From Calditrichota bacterium (GTDB lineage Bacteria; Calditrichota; Calditrichia; RBG-13-44-9; J042), in assembly GCA_013150955.1 (NCBI GenBank), contig JAADJD010000017.1:36336-100335 (forward strand): a stretch of DNA of 64,000 nt. Direction: 5' to 3'. The translations under genes and the position numbers were made by a program. The notes under the pieces were generated by a model. It made no database searches, was not told the origin of the DNA, and saw only the letters and a list, made by a program, of their open reading frames with translations. Shown here in pieces: positions 16,486 to 24,960 of this stretch (positions are counted from its first letter, which is position 1; each line of letters begins with the position of its first letter).

Positions 16486-16668
16486 ATGGTGAAAGATCTG
16501 GTATGCGGCATGATGGTGGATCAAAAAAATCCACCGGCTCAAACGTTGTACAAAGGCCAGATGTACTATTTTTGCAGCATGGATTGTAAGGTAAAATTCA
16601 GTGAAGATCCCGAAAAGTATTTAAAGGCTCGGGAAAAAGAAGAAAAGGATAAAAAAGCCGAGGATTAA
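16486..16668 (+). CDS. YHS-domain metal-binding protein
   Basis: Protein of 60 aa consisting of a YHS domain: DLVCGMMVDQ near the N-terminus and YYFCSMDCKVKFSEDPEKYL in the middle, then a Lys/Glu-rich tail. YHS domains bind metals through Cys residues and occur fused to or beside copper P-type ATPases. GAGGAGGGAA precedes the ATG, 15 bp after the RseC-like gene. Confidence 0.88.
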   Translation: MVKDLVCGMMVDQKNPPAQTLYKGQMYYFCSMDCKVKFSEDPEKYLKAREKEEKDKKAED

Positions 16669-16731
16669 CAGCGGAAACGGAAATCTGGTGTGTGAGAGGT
16701 TTCTGGAAAGGAATGCGTAAAGGGGATTCCG

Positions 16732-17298
16732 ATGATTTGTCCAAATTGCGGAAAAATTAACGAAAACGATGCCCGATTCTGCAACTATTGCGGCATCAGC
16801 TTAAAAAAGAAACAGCAGAAGGTGTGTCCCAATTGCGGGGAAGAGAATCTACCGGAAGCACGATATTGCGTGTCCTGTGGAACCCGAATTGCCAGTGAAG
16901 CGCGATCCCCAAAAAATCGGGGGAAACGATCAAAAGGCCGGGAGCAGCCGGTGCATTCTTCGCGGACATTTTTACTCACACTGGCGGCGATTGTGGGATT
17001 GTTTTTTGTGGCCATTCTGCTGGTGAAACAATCGGATCAAACGAACTATTCCCGAAATGCATCCAGTCCGGTGGTGAATCCAACCGTTGCCGACCCGGCA
17101 ACCGAGGCACTGGTGGTTGCGGTGGCGGAAAAATTTATCTGTGCCTGTGGGGGATGTCCCCAACTGGATCTGGTCGACTGCGACTGCGATGCCGCAACCC
17201 GGCAAAAGAACTACATTCGCGAGCAATTGCAGCAGGGGCGTTCCATGGAAGAAGTGATTGCCATGGTGAAAACCACCTTCGGTGGGTTCAAAGAGTGA
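16732..17298 (+). CDS. Double zinc-ribbon membrane protein with CcmH-like C-terminal domain
   Basis: Protein of 188 aa with an unusual domain order. Two zinc ribbons at the N-terminus (about 3-20, CPNCGK..CNYCG; and 32-49, CPNCGE..CVSCG) face the cytoplasm; one membrane segment (about 82-102); then an extracytoplasmic part with CACGGCP..DCDCDAA and YIREQLQQGRSMEEVIAMVKTTFG. The last part resembles the CcmH/NrfF fold, whose paired cysteines reduce apocytochrome c. Located 110 bp before copA. It may couple metal or redox sensing to cytochrome maturation; the role is inferred. Confidence 0.72.
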   Translation: MICPNCGKINENDARFCNYCGISLKKKQQKVCPNCGEENLPEARYCVSCGTRIASEARSPKNRGKRSKGREQPVHSSRTFLLTLAAIVGLFFVAILLVKQSDQTNYSRNASSPVVNPTVADPATEALVVAVAEKFICACGGCPQLDLVDCDCDAATRQKNYIREQLQQGRSMEEVIAMVKTTFGGFKE

Positions 17299-17409
17299 GC
17301 ATCTGACGGCCAGAAAGGCTCAAGTGTGAACAGGATTGAAAGAAACAGAACCTTTTTCCATGATGCGTAACATCTTTCGGATGCGCGTATCCAATTGAGG
17401 AACACGGCA

Positions 17410-19953
17410 ATGAGTGGAGGAAAAATGAGTGCTCATCATCATACAGATGTGGAGATCCGGGTATCGGATACCGATCCCGAAGGCGGTAAGGAGCTGACGT
17501 TACCGGTGGCCGGAATGACCTGTGCTTCCTGTGCGTTTCATGTGGAGAAAGCGTTAAAAAGCGCACCGGGCGTTGCCGATGCACGAGTGAATCTGGCGAC
17601 AGAACATGCGCGGGTGATTTTGAAGACGGATCATCCACAGATGGACAAGCTGGTGGAGGCCATCGAACAGGCTGGATATGAGGTACCCACAGAGACGCTT
17701 TCTTTTCAGGTTGGTGGAATGACCTGTGCCTCCTGTGCCCAGCATGTGGAACGGGCGTTGCGGAAACTTCCCGGCGTACTGGAGGCCAGCGTGAACCTGG
17801 CTACCGAAACCGCACGGGTTACCTACGTTAGGGAGCTGGTGGATTGGTCGGATTTGAAACGCGCCGTCACCGAAGTGGGCTACCAGGTAGTGGAGCCGGA
17901 AACGACTGCCGGAGAGGAAGTGGATGAAACGGAACGCAAAATGCACCAGGCGCGGTTCCGCATGTGGGTGGCCTGGGGATTTACCATTCCCATCATCCTG
18001 TGGATGTTTCTGGAAATGTTTTTCGGGATTTACTGGCCCAGTAAGACCGTTTTTCATCTGGGGATGATTGTCCTGTCCCTGCCGGTATTGTTCTGGGTGG
18101 GACGCCAGACATTTAGCAGCGGTTTTGCGGCCGTGCTGCATGGGCATGCGAACATGGACACGCTGATCATGCTGGGAACCGGTGCGTCCCTGATCACCGG
18201 CCCGGCTTCCTTTTTCTTTCCGGTGGCCAACTACGCCGGTGTTGCGGCCATGATCATGGCCTTTCATCTGACCGGACGTTACATCGAAGAGCGCGCAAAA
18301 GGGAAGGCTTCTCAGGCCATCCGGAAGTTACTGGAATTGGGAGCCAAAACGGCACGGGTTATTCGCAACGGCCGGGAGGTCGAAATTCCCATTGAAGAGG
18401 TTCAGGTCGGCGATATCATGGTCGTGCGCCCCGGGGAAAAAATCCCCACCGATGGGATCATCGTGGAAGGGGAGAGCGCGGTGGACGAATCCATGGCCAC
18501 CGGGGAGAGCATGCCGGTGAATCGCAGACCCGGCGATGAAGTCATCGGTGCTACCATCAATCAGGAAGGACTGCTTAAAATTAAGGCCACGCGGGTGGGG
18601 AAGGATACTTTTCTATCCCAGGTCATCAAGCTGGTGGAAGAGTGCCAGGGCTCCAAGGTTCCCATTCAGGAATTTGCCGATCGAGTGACTGGCATTTTCG
18701 TCCCGGTAGTGATCTTGATCGCCCTGTTTACCGGTGTTCTCTGGCTATTATTTCCGGAAACCATGCGTGCGATGATTGCCTTCGGTGATTTTCTCCCCTG
18801 GGTGAATCCCAATATTGGCATTGCTTCCCTGGCCATTATTTCCATGGTGGCCGTGCTGGTAATTGCCTGTCCCTGTGCACTGGGACTGGCCACCCCCACT
18901 GCCTTGATGGTGGGCAGCGGAATGGGCGCCGAAAGAGGCATTCTGTTCCGTTCCGGAGAGGCCATCCAGTTACTCAAGGACATCCGCATTGTGATTTTTG
19001 ATAAAACGGGCACCATCACCAAAGGCAAACCCGAAGTCACCGATGTGGTGGCGGTTCAGGGCAACGAACTGAATCATGTAGTAAAAATGGCCGCCTCCGT
19101 TGAACAGGGCAGTGAACATCCACTGGGTCAGGCCATCGTAAAGTATGCACAGGGTCTTTCGTTGTCCCTGGTAAAACCGGAGAATTTCCAGAGCATTCGA
19201 GGGAAAGGTGTGGTGGCCGAATTAAATCAGCAGCGGGTAATGGTTGGCAGCCGGAAGTTGATGGAAGACTTTGGAGTGGACGTGCTCCCGGTAGAAACCG
19301 ATCTGCGTCGCCTGGAAGAGGAAGCCAAAACGGCCATGATTGTCGCCGTGGATCACACCGTGATTGGCATTATTGCGGTGGCGGATACGATCAAAGAAGA
19401 TTCCGCGCTGGCCATTGCCGAGCTGCATGAAATGGGCATCAAGACGGCCATGATTACAGGGGATAATCGTCATACCGCAGAGGCCATCGCCCGCCAGGTG
19501 GGCATCGACTATGTGCTGGCAGAAGTATTGCCGGATGGTAAGGTGGAAGAAGTGCGGCGACTGCAGCAGAAATGGGGACGGGTCGCTTTTGTGGGAGATG
19601 GCATCAACGATGCGCCAGCGCTAACCCAGGCCGATGTGGGGATCGCCATCGGCACCGGAACCGACATTGCGATCGAGGCGAGCGATGTGACCCTGGTTCG
19701 GGGAGAACTGGTTCGTGTGGTGGAAGCCATTAAACTCAGCCGGGCCACTTTTCGGAAAATTCGCCAGAACCTGTTCTGGGCCTTCTTTTACAACGTGGCC
19801 ATGATCCCCCTGGCCATGGTGGGATGGATGCATCCCGTGCTTGCCGAAATTGCCATGGCCACATCGTCCATCACGGTGGTTTCCAACGCCAATCTGCTGC
19901 GAAAGGTGGACATTCGTTCCGAGTACCTCCGGGAAAGCGAGGGCGCGGAGTAG
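17410..19953 (+). CDS. copA: CopA-type Cu(I)-exporting P1B ATPase
   Basis: P1B-1 ATPase of about 847 aa that pumps Cu(I) (and Ag(I)) from the cytoplasm. It has two N-terminal HMA domains (GMTCASC at about 35-41 and 103-109), a His-rich start, the membrane CPC motif ([16 protein letters not shown]), the phosphorylation site DKTGTITKG, and [10 protein letters not shown]. Start codons at 17410 and 17425 are both possible: 17410 has a GAGG 9 bp upstream, 17425 a GGAGG only 4 bp upstream. It is followed by a strong terminator. Confidence 0.95.
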   Translation: MSGGKMSAHHHTDVEIRVSDTDPEGGKELTLPVAGMTCASCAFHVEKALKSAPGVADARVNLATEHARVILKTDHPQMDKLVEAIEQAGYEVPTETLSFQVGGMTCASCAQHVERALRKLPGVLEASVNLATETARVTYVRELVDWSDLKRAVTEVGYQVVEPETTAGEEVDETERKMHQARFRMWVAWGFTIPIILWMFLEMFFGIYWPSKTVFHLGMIVLSLPVLFWVGRQTFSSGFAAVLHGHANMDTLIMLGTGASLITGPASFFFPVANYAGVAAMIMAFHLTGRYIEERAKGKASQAIRKLLELGAKTARVIRNGREVEIPIEEVQVGDIMVVRPGEKIPTDGIIVEGESAVDESMATGESMPVNRRPGDEVIGATINQEGLLKIKATRVGKDTFLSQVIKLVEECQGSKVPIQEFADRVTGIFVPVVILIALFTGVLWLLFPETMRAMIAFGDFLPWVNPNIGIASLAIISMVAVLVIACPCALGLATPTALMVGSGMGAERGILFRSGEAIQLLKDIRIVIFDKTGTITKGKPEVTDVVAVQGNELNHVVKMAASVEQGSEHPLGQAIVKYAQGLSLSLVKPENFQSIRGKGVVAELNQQRVMVGSRKLMEDFGVDVLPVETDLRRLEEEAKTAMIVAVDHTVIGIIAVADTIKEDSALAIAELHEMGIKTAMITGDNRHTAEAIARQVGIDYVLAEVLPDGKVEEVRRLQQKWGRVAFVGDGINDAPALTQADVGIAIGTGTDIAIEASDVTLVRGELVRVVEAIKLSRATFRKIRQNLFWAFFYNVAMIPLAMVGWMHPVLAEIAMATSSITVVSNANLLRKVDIRSEYLRESEGAE

Positions 19954-19974
19954 ACGTAAGTTCATCCTGTACTG

Positions 19975-20008
19975 AAAAAAGGCGCACCAAATGGATGCGC
20001 CTTTTTTA
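19975..20008 (+). terminator. Rho-independent terminator after copA
   Basis: Stem AAAAGGCGCA / TGCGCCTTTT with loop CCAAATGGA and a TTTTTTAT tail, 20 bp after the copA stop. Strong and self-complementary in its A/T flanks. Confidence 0.93.
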
Positions 20009-20194
20009 TCGGCGAAAGTCTGACTCCGCAGGGGTTCCTGTCCGGGCCTTCATCCGCTCGCAGCAAACTTTGTCAAACGACCCAGTTTACCTGAACGGAA
20101 TGTGTATTCTGGAACAAAAATTTTTTATTTTTATTTTTTTAACGCCCTGGACATCCGAAATTAGCGATGAACAAAAAGAGAAAAGGGAGATCCG

Positions 20195-20749
20195 GTGAAA
20201 CTACTCTTTCGAACCTTTTTCATCGCATTTGCCGCCGTGATTTTGCTGGCCTGTAATCCCGCCAGCGATCTGGAACCTTACGTCCCCGCCAGCATTCTTT
20301 CTGTTCCGCTTCAACAGCTGATCAGTGGTAAAGAAGCCGCAAAGATTGTCTCCCGCATGCACGGCAAGGATGTGGCCCCAAAAGAGACCGTCATTGGGAT
20401 TTACGGGGAAAATCGCGAGGTGGCGATTATTTACATCAGCCAGTTTCCCACCGATGGCAAGGCCCGCCGCTATTTGCGGAAAATGTGCCGACGGATGGGC
20501 AAGGGGAGCAGCGGCTTTGGGCACCACGTGGATTTTAAGGTGGACACGCTGGATGTACACTTTGCCGTGGGAATGGGGCAGATCCACTATTTTTACGCCA
20601 TCGAGGATCGACTGTACTGGTTGGCTGTTGACCCTCACATTGCTCGATCGGCACTGGCGGAAGTTCTGGACGTGAAAGAAGACCAGGTTCCCACGTTACA
20701 GGACATCATGAAACAGGCCCTGCAGAGCCAGATGAATCCCGAATTGTAA
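20195..20749 (+). CDS. Hypothetical lipoprotein
   Basis: Protein of 184 aa starting at a GTG preceded by GGGAGATCC. The signal peptide ends in a lipobox (VILLAC, Cys about 20). The mature part is mixed alpha-beta with ISGKEAAKIVSRMHGKDVAPKETVIGIYG, as in small periplasmic proteins of unknown function. It has its own terminator downstream at 20778. Between copA and the Rieske gene; no function assigned. Confidence 0.72.
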   Translation: MKLLFRTFFIAFAAVILLACNPASDLEPYVPASILSVPLQQLISGKEAAKIVSRMHGKDVAPKETVIGIYGENREVAIIYISQFPTDGKARRYLRKMCRRMGKGSSGFGHHVDFKVDTLDVHFAVGMGQIHYFYAIEDRLYWLAVDPHIARSALAEVLDVKEDQVPTLQDIMKQALQSQMNPEL

Positions 20750-20777
20750 CCGCTGTTTTTCAGCGGCAAGGTATGTC

Positions 20778-20812
20778 CCGGATGAGCGCATGCGGCTCAT
20801 CCGGTTTTTTTG
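20778..20812 (+). terminator. Rho-independent terminator after lipoprotein gene
   Basis: CCGGATGAGC / GCTCATCCGG stem with a GCATGCG loop, then TTTTTTT. A smaller hairpin (CCGCTG..CAGCGG, about 20750-20766) precedes it. Confidence 0.9.
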
Positions 20813-20832
20813 TTTCATCCCGGATGAAGTAT

Positions 20833-21050
20833 TAAACCCAAATAATGCACCAAACCACGAATCACGCGAATAAATTCTAAAAATATCAACAAAATAGCGA
20901 ATATATCCGGGAAAACATTTTCATCCAGTTAGAATCCAGTTTTATTGGTGTCCATTCGTGTAATTCGTGGTTCTCATGCATAATCTGGGTTTATTATTTT
21001 TGTTCGCGTTAATTCGTGTTATTCGTAGGCAAAATGCAAAATTTGGGCTA
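20833..21050 (-). repeat. Dispersed repeat, copy 5 (reverse) plus extra end
   Basis: Reverse copy from AAACCCAAATAATGCACC to the AATCTGGGTTTA end near 20994, followed by a second partial end (to about 21050). The remaining 220 bp to the Rieske gene holds no recognised element. Confidence 0.86.
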
Positions 21051-21271
21051 ATGAAAATTCCCGGAATCATTCACCGAAGTGTGGGCCTGGGTGTCAGGCA
21101 GAATGAAATGGCATTAGATTGGAGAATATTCTCCAGTTCTGGCCGGTTTCCCATCCTCCTCTTTCCACCCATCCCTTGAAAATGCTGATAAACGGGCATT
21201 TCTTAATTCCGGCATTGGATTTGTATGAATCTGTTGCGGAGTGGGGAAAAACACGATCGAGGAGGTTTATC

Positions 21272-21883
21272 ATGCCAGTCGGTATCATTCAAATTTCACA
21301 AAACATTTCCGGGCCATCCCAAACGGGGTTCGACATATCATCCGGGTGGATTTGGTTATTTGGGGCGATTTTCGTAATATTGGGTGTTGGATACTGGTTG
21401 CGGAAGCGATGGCAGCAGCAGTTCTCCCGTGTGCAGCGTCCAGCCAGAGCACCCATTCCCCGTCGACGGTTGATTAACTGGATTATTCAGGGAGGTTTAT
21501 TGGGGTTTCTTGCCAGCGTCCTCTGGCCACTGATTCGCTACATTATTCCCCCGGATGTGGAAGCCGGTGTAACTTCAGGCGTGGTCGAAGCGGGTACACT
21601 GGACGATTTTCCGGTCAACAGTGGCAAGATTATCCGGTTCGGAAATCAGCCGGTGATTGTTATCCGGACGCCGGAAGGCGATGTGCGGGCGTTTAGTGCC
21701 ATCTGTACGCACCTGGCGTGTATTGTACAGTATCGAGCTGACTTGCAGCATATCTGGTGCGCCTGTCACAACGGTCATTATGATTTGACGGGGAAAAACA
21801 TTGCCGGGCCACCGCCCCGGCCATTGCCACCGTATGAAGTTAAAATCAAGGACAATCGGATATTCGTTTCACGGGCAGAATAA
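21272..21883 (+). CDS. Rieske [2Fe-2S] protein, QcrA-like
   Basis: Protein of 203 aa from the ATG at 21272 (GAGGAGGTTT upstream); a TTG at 21119 in the same frame extends into non-conserved sequence and is rejected. Two hydrophobic segments precede the cluster domain (about 22-42 and 66-90). The Rieske motifs CTHLAC and CACHNGHYD give the Cys/His ligands, and the PPPRPLPPYEV loop follows, as in cytochrome bc-type Rieske proteins. No cytochrome b partner lies nearby, so the electron acceptor is unknown. Confidence 0.88.
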   Translation: MPVGIIQISQNISGPSQTGFDISSGWIWLFGAIFVILGVGYWLRKRWQQQFSRVQRPARAPIPRRRLINWIIQGGLLGFLASVLWPLIRYIIPPDVEAGVTSGVVEAGTLDDFPVNSGKIIRFGNQPVIVIRTPEGDVRAFSAICTHLACIVQYRADLQHIWCACHNGHYDLTGKNIAGPPPRPLPPYEVKIKDNRIFVSRAE

Positions 21884-22102
21884 TCAGGGCACCACACCGC
21901 CGAAGTTCCAGGGCGTTCGACCCCGTCGTGATGGACGCCCATTTGCAATCGGCAATCATCTGACCCGGGACGATTCAGTCAAAATACGCGCTGAAATGGC
22001 AATTAGGGGGGATGCGGGCCAGTTCCATTCTGCAAAACGGGATCACCGGTGGGCCGGCAAAGGGAATCCCATGGGTTTGAATATGCCACAAAATTTGAAA
22101 AT

Positions 22103-22120
22103 TTGTAGCATATTCTACAA
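22103..22120 (+). promoter_or_regulatory. Palindromic operator-like site upstream of thioredoxin-fold/copB genes
   Basis: TTGTAG-CATATT-CTACAA, perfect 6 bp arms. It shares the core ATATTCTAYA with two sites at 31241 and 31264. It lies 85 bp upstream of the sigma-70 promoter at 22188. The gap 21884-22102 holds no recognised gene. Confidence 0.4.
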
Positions 22121-22187
22121 ACGGCAGAAATCCAGTGCAGACGAATCAATGCGGTTTATCCGACAAATCCCTTTGTTTTACACGCTT

Positions 22188-22216
22188 TTGAGACCGTTCG
22201 ATCTTTCTGGTATGAT
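22188..22216 (+). promoter_or_regulatory. Sigma-70 promoter for thioredoxin-fold/copB operon
   Basis: TTGAGA (22188-22193), 17 bp spacer, TATGAT (22211-22216), about 50 bp before the ATG at 22268. Near-consensus spacing. Confidence 0.65.
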
Positions 22217-22267
22217 ATTTGATTCAAAGGGCACCAGCAAACATTAACATAAAAAGGAGTGTTTAAA

Positions 22268-22513
22268 ATGGACGTCATTATTCTGGCAACTCACAACTGT
22301 AATCACCGCCCCATTCTGGAGCGGGAACTGAAAAAGCTATCCATACCTTATCGGGTGGAGTATTTCGAGGACAACATGGATCTGGTTGAAAAATACCAGG
22401 TTCACCATTCACCCAACTTGATTGTGGATGGAAAAGTAGTATTTCAGGCCCAACCCGGGCAATCGTTGCCCAGCGAAACGCAATTAAGGCAAATTTTCGG
22501 GCAGAATCGGTGA
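22268..22513 (+). CDS. Small thioredoxin/glutaredoxin-fold protein without CxxC
   Basis: Protein of 81 aa with a compact alpha-beta pattern and the cis-Pro context HSPNLIVDGKVVFQ typical of thioredoxin folds. The active-site position reads NCNHRP, with a single cysteine instead of CxxC. It may bind a metal or form mixed disulfides. The ATG at 22268 is used rather than GTG 22259, since AAAAAGGAG fits it. Located 28 bp upstream of the copB gene and cotranscribed with it. Confidence 0.7.
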   Translation: MDVIILATHNCNHRPILERELKKLSIPYRVEYFEDNMDLVEKYQVHHSPNLIVDGKVVFQAQPGQSLPSETQLRQIFGQNR

Positions 22514-22541
22514 ATCCCATTTAAAAATGGAGGAAGCAACA

Positions 22542-24788
22542 ATGAGCAAACATCAACACGATGATCATCACAAGCATCATGGTGAGCATAAATCGGAGCC
22601 CCCGGAACACGATCACACCCAGGGTCACGATCATTCCGGTCACTCGAAGGATACCCATCATCATCACGAACAGAAGGCCGGTGAAGATCACAGCCAGCAT
22701 GCCCACACACAGGGGATGGAACATGCCCATCATGAACATGCTGGGCATGCGAAAGCCGATCACCAGAAGGCGCAACATGGCGGTCACGGGGGACATGGAG
22801 AACACGGCGGACACGGAGGCGATGCACACAAAGGGCATCATGATCATCACGCCCACATGATTGCCGATTTCCGGAAACGTTTCTGGATTTCGCTGGTTTT
22901 AACCATTCCCATTCTGCTGCTGGCCCCGATGGTTCAGAAATTTCTGGGACTGGAGGGGCTGCGTTTTGCCGGGGATGTCTTCCTGTCCTTTCTGCTATCC
23001 TCGGTGGTTTTCTTTTACGGTGGCTATCCCTTCCTGAAGGGAATTTTCGATGAGCTGAAAAAGCTCCAGCCAGGAATGATGACCCTGATAGCGCTGGCCA
23101 TTTCCGTTGCCTACTTTTACAGCAGTGCGGTGGTCTTTGGGCTGGAGGGAAAGACGTTTTTCTGGGAACTGGCCACGCTAATTGACATCATGTTGCTGGG
23201 GCACTGGATCGAAATGAAATCCGTCATGGGGGCGTCGCGGGCTCTGGAGGAGCTGGCCAAACTCATGCCCTCGGATGCGCATAAAATCATGCCCGACGGT
23301 AGCGTTCAGGACGTTCCCCTCAGCGAACTGCAGCCGGGCGACCGGGTGCTGGTCAAACCGGGCGAGAAGGTTCCTGCTGACGGCATTGTGGTGGAGGGGC
23401 AAACCTCGGTCAATGAGGCAATGCTTACCGGGGAATCAAAACCGGTGTCGAAAAAATCCGGAGATAAGGTCATCGGTGGCTCTATCAATGGTGAAGGATC
23501 GATCACCATCGAGGTTCAGAAGACGGGCAAGGATTCCTTTCTTTCGCAGGTGATTGATCTGGTACGGGAAGCCCAGGAAAGCAAATCCAAAACCCAGGAT
23601 CTGGCCAATCGCGCTGCCTTCTGGCTGACCATGATCGCCATCGTGGGTGGTGGATTGACGCTGTTCATCTGGCTGGCCATTATGAACAAAGATTTCGCCT
23701 TTGCGCTGGAACGAACGGTTACCGTGATGGTGATTACCTGTCCCCATGCACTGGGATTGGCCGTACCGCTGGTGGTTGCGGTTTCCACTGCCATTTCGGC
23801 GCGAAACGGTTTGCTCATCCGCAACCGGGCAGCGTTTGAAGCCGGGCGCAATATTCAGGCCATCATTTTTGACAAGACCGGTACCCTGACCAAAGGGGAA
23901 TTCGGTGTCACCGATATCATCAACCTGGACAGCAAACTGGACGATTCGGAAATCCTGACGCTGGCGGCTTCCGTTGAGGCCCATTCCGAGCATCCCATTG
24001 CCAGGGGCATTGTAAATTCTTCCCAAAAGGCACTGCCGGTTTCCGATTTTAAGGCCATTCCCGGAAAAGGCGCTCGCGGAAAGGTCGACGGGCAGGAAGT
24101 CATGGTGGTCAGTCCGGGCTACCTGCGGGAAAACAACATTCAACTGGAAAACAAGCAGATCGAGGCCCTGAACGCTCAGGGGAAAACCGTGGTTTATGTG
24201 CTGGTGAATGGATCCGTGGTGGGCGCGATTGCGCTGGCGGATATCATTCGCCCGGAATCGAAGGAAGCCATCCGCCGACTGAAGGAGATGGGGATTCGCA
24301 CCATGATGCTCACCGGAGATAACCGCCAGGTGGCCAAATGGGTGGCCGATGAGCTGGGACTGGATGAATATTTTGCGGAAGTGCTGCCGCAGGAAAAAGC
24401 CGCCAAGGTAAAGGAAGTCCAGGCTCGCGGCTTAACGGTGGCCATGACCGGCGATGGTGTCAACGACGCTCCGGCGCTGGTGCAGGCTGATGTGGGCATA
24501 GCCATTGGTGCCGGCACCGATGTGGCCGTGGAAGCAGCGGATATCGTCCTGGTACGCAGCAATCCACTGGATGTGGTGGCCATCATCGGGTTGGCCAAGG
24601 CCACCTATCGAAAGATGGTACAAAATCTGGCCTGGGCAACGGGCTATAATGCCTTTGCCATTCCACTGGCAGCCGGTGTGCTGTATAGCTATGGCATCCT
24701 GTTAAGCCCGGCCATGGGAGCCGTCCTGATGTCCCTGAGCACGGTGATTGTAGCCATCAACGCCCGATTCCTGAAAGTGGAAAAATAA
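22542..24788 (+). CDS. copB: CopB-type copper/silver P1B-3 ATPase
   Basis: P1B-type ATPase of 748 aa that moves Cu(II) or Cu(I)/Ag(I) out of the cytoplasm. The N-terminal 100 residues are extremely His-rich (repeats of HH, GHGG, HAHH). The membrane motif is CPHALGLAVPLVV, the CPH class, in place of CPC. DKTGTLTKGEFGVTD, HSEHP and TGDGVNDAPAL are present. The ATG at 22542 is preceded by GGAGGAA, itself within an upstream ATG at 22527. A strong terminator follows. Confidence 0.94.
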   Translation: MSKHQHDDHHKHHGEHKSEPPEHDHTQGHDHSGHSKDTHHHHEQKAGEDHSQHAHTQGMEHAHHEHAGHAKADHQKAQHGGHGGHGEHGGHGGDAHKGHHDHHAHMIADFRKRFWISLVLTIPILLLAPMVQKFLGLEGLRFAGDVFLSFLLSSVVFFYGGYPFLKGIFDELKKLQPGMMTLIALAISVAYFYSSAVVFGLEGKTFFWELATLIDIMLLGHWIEMKSVMGASRALEELAKLMPSDAHKIMPDGSVQDVPLSELQPGDRVLVKPGEKVPADGIVVEGQTSVNEAMLTGESKPVSKKSGDKVIGGSINGEGSITIEVQKTGKDSFLSQVIDLVREAQESKSKTQDLANRAAFWLTMIAIVGGGLTLFIWLAIMNKDFAFALERTVTVMVITCPHALGLAVPLVVAVSTAISARNGLLIRNRAAFEAGRNIQAIIFDKTGTLTKGEFGVTDIINLDSKLDDSEILTLAASVEAHSEHPIARGIVNSSQKALPVSDFKAIPGKGARGKVDGQEVMVVSPGYLRENNIQLENKQIEALNAQGKTVVYVLVNGSVVGAIALADIIRPESKEAIRRLKEMGIRTMMLTGDNRQVAKWVADELGLDEYFAEVLPQEKAAKVKEVQARGLTVAMTGDGVNDAPALVQADVGIAIGAGTDVAVEAADIVLVRSNPLDVVAIIGLAKATYRKMVQNLAWATGYNAFAIPLAAGVLYSYGILLSPAMGAVLMSLSTVIVAINARFLKVEK

Positions 24789-24821
24789 CCCTCGATCCCG
24801 CTGGACGGGGATTTTACATAG

Positions 24822-24864
24822 AAAAAGCCCGCGGGTCGATTGTTGACCGGCGGGCTTTTTTTTC
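24822..24864 (+). terminator. Rho-independent terminator after copB
   Basis: Stem AAAAAGCCCGC.. / ..GGCGGGCTTTTT with a short loop and a run of T; ends about 100 bp before the convergent S9 peptidase gene. Confidence 0.93.
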
Positions 24865-24868
24865 CATC

Positions 24869-24960
24869 AATCCAGATTATGCATACGCCTGTGAATTACA
24901 CGATTGAATCCTAAAAAGATCCCCAAAACCAATTGTGTAATTCGTCGGTTGCAGATTTGA
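24869..24960 (+). repeat. Dispersed repeat remnant
   Basis: Degenerate piece with ATCCAGATTATGCATACGCCTGTGAATTACACGA and an internal deletion, ending AATTCGTCGGTTGCAGATTTGA. It ends exactly before the TTAATC that holds the stop codon of the S9 peptidase gene. Confidence 0.65.

Noticed and set aside
20967..21179. Plus-strand ORF of 70 aa and similar at 15295 and 54230
   Set aside because: Translations of the dispersed repeat end, not genes.
21801..22247. Plus-strand ORF of 148 aa overlapping the Rieske gene and the promoter region
   Set aside because: Overlaps the Rieske end in another frame, runs through the operator and promoter, and has no recognisable composition.
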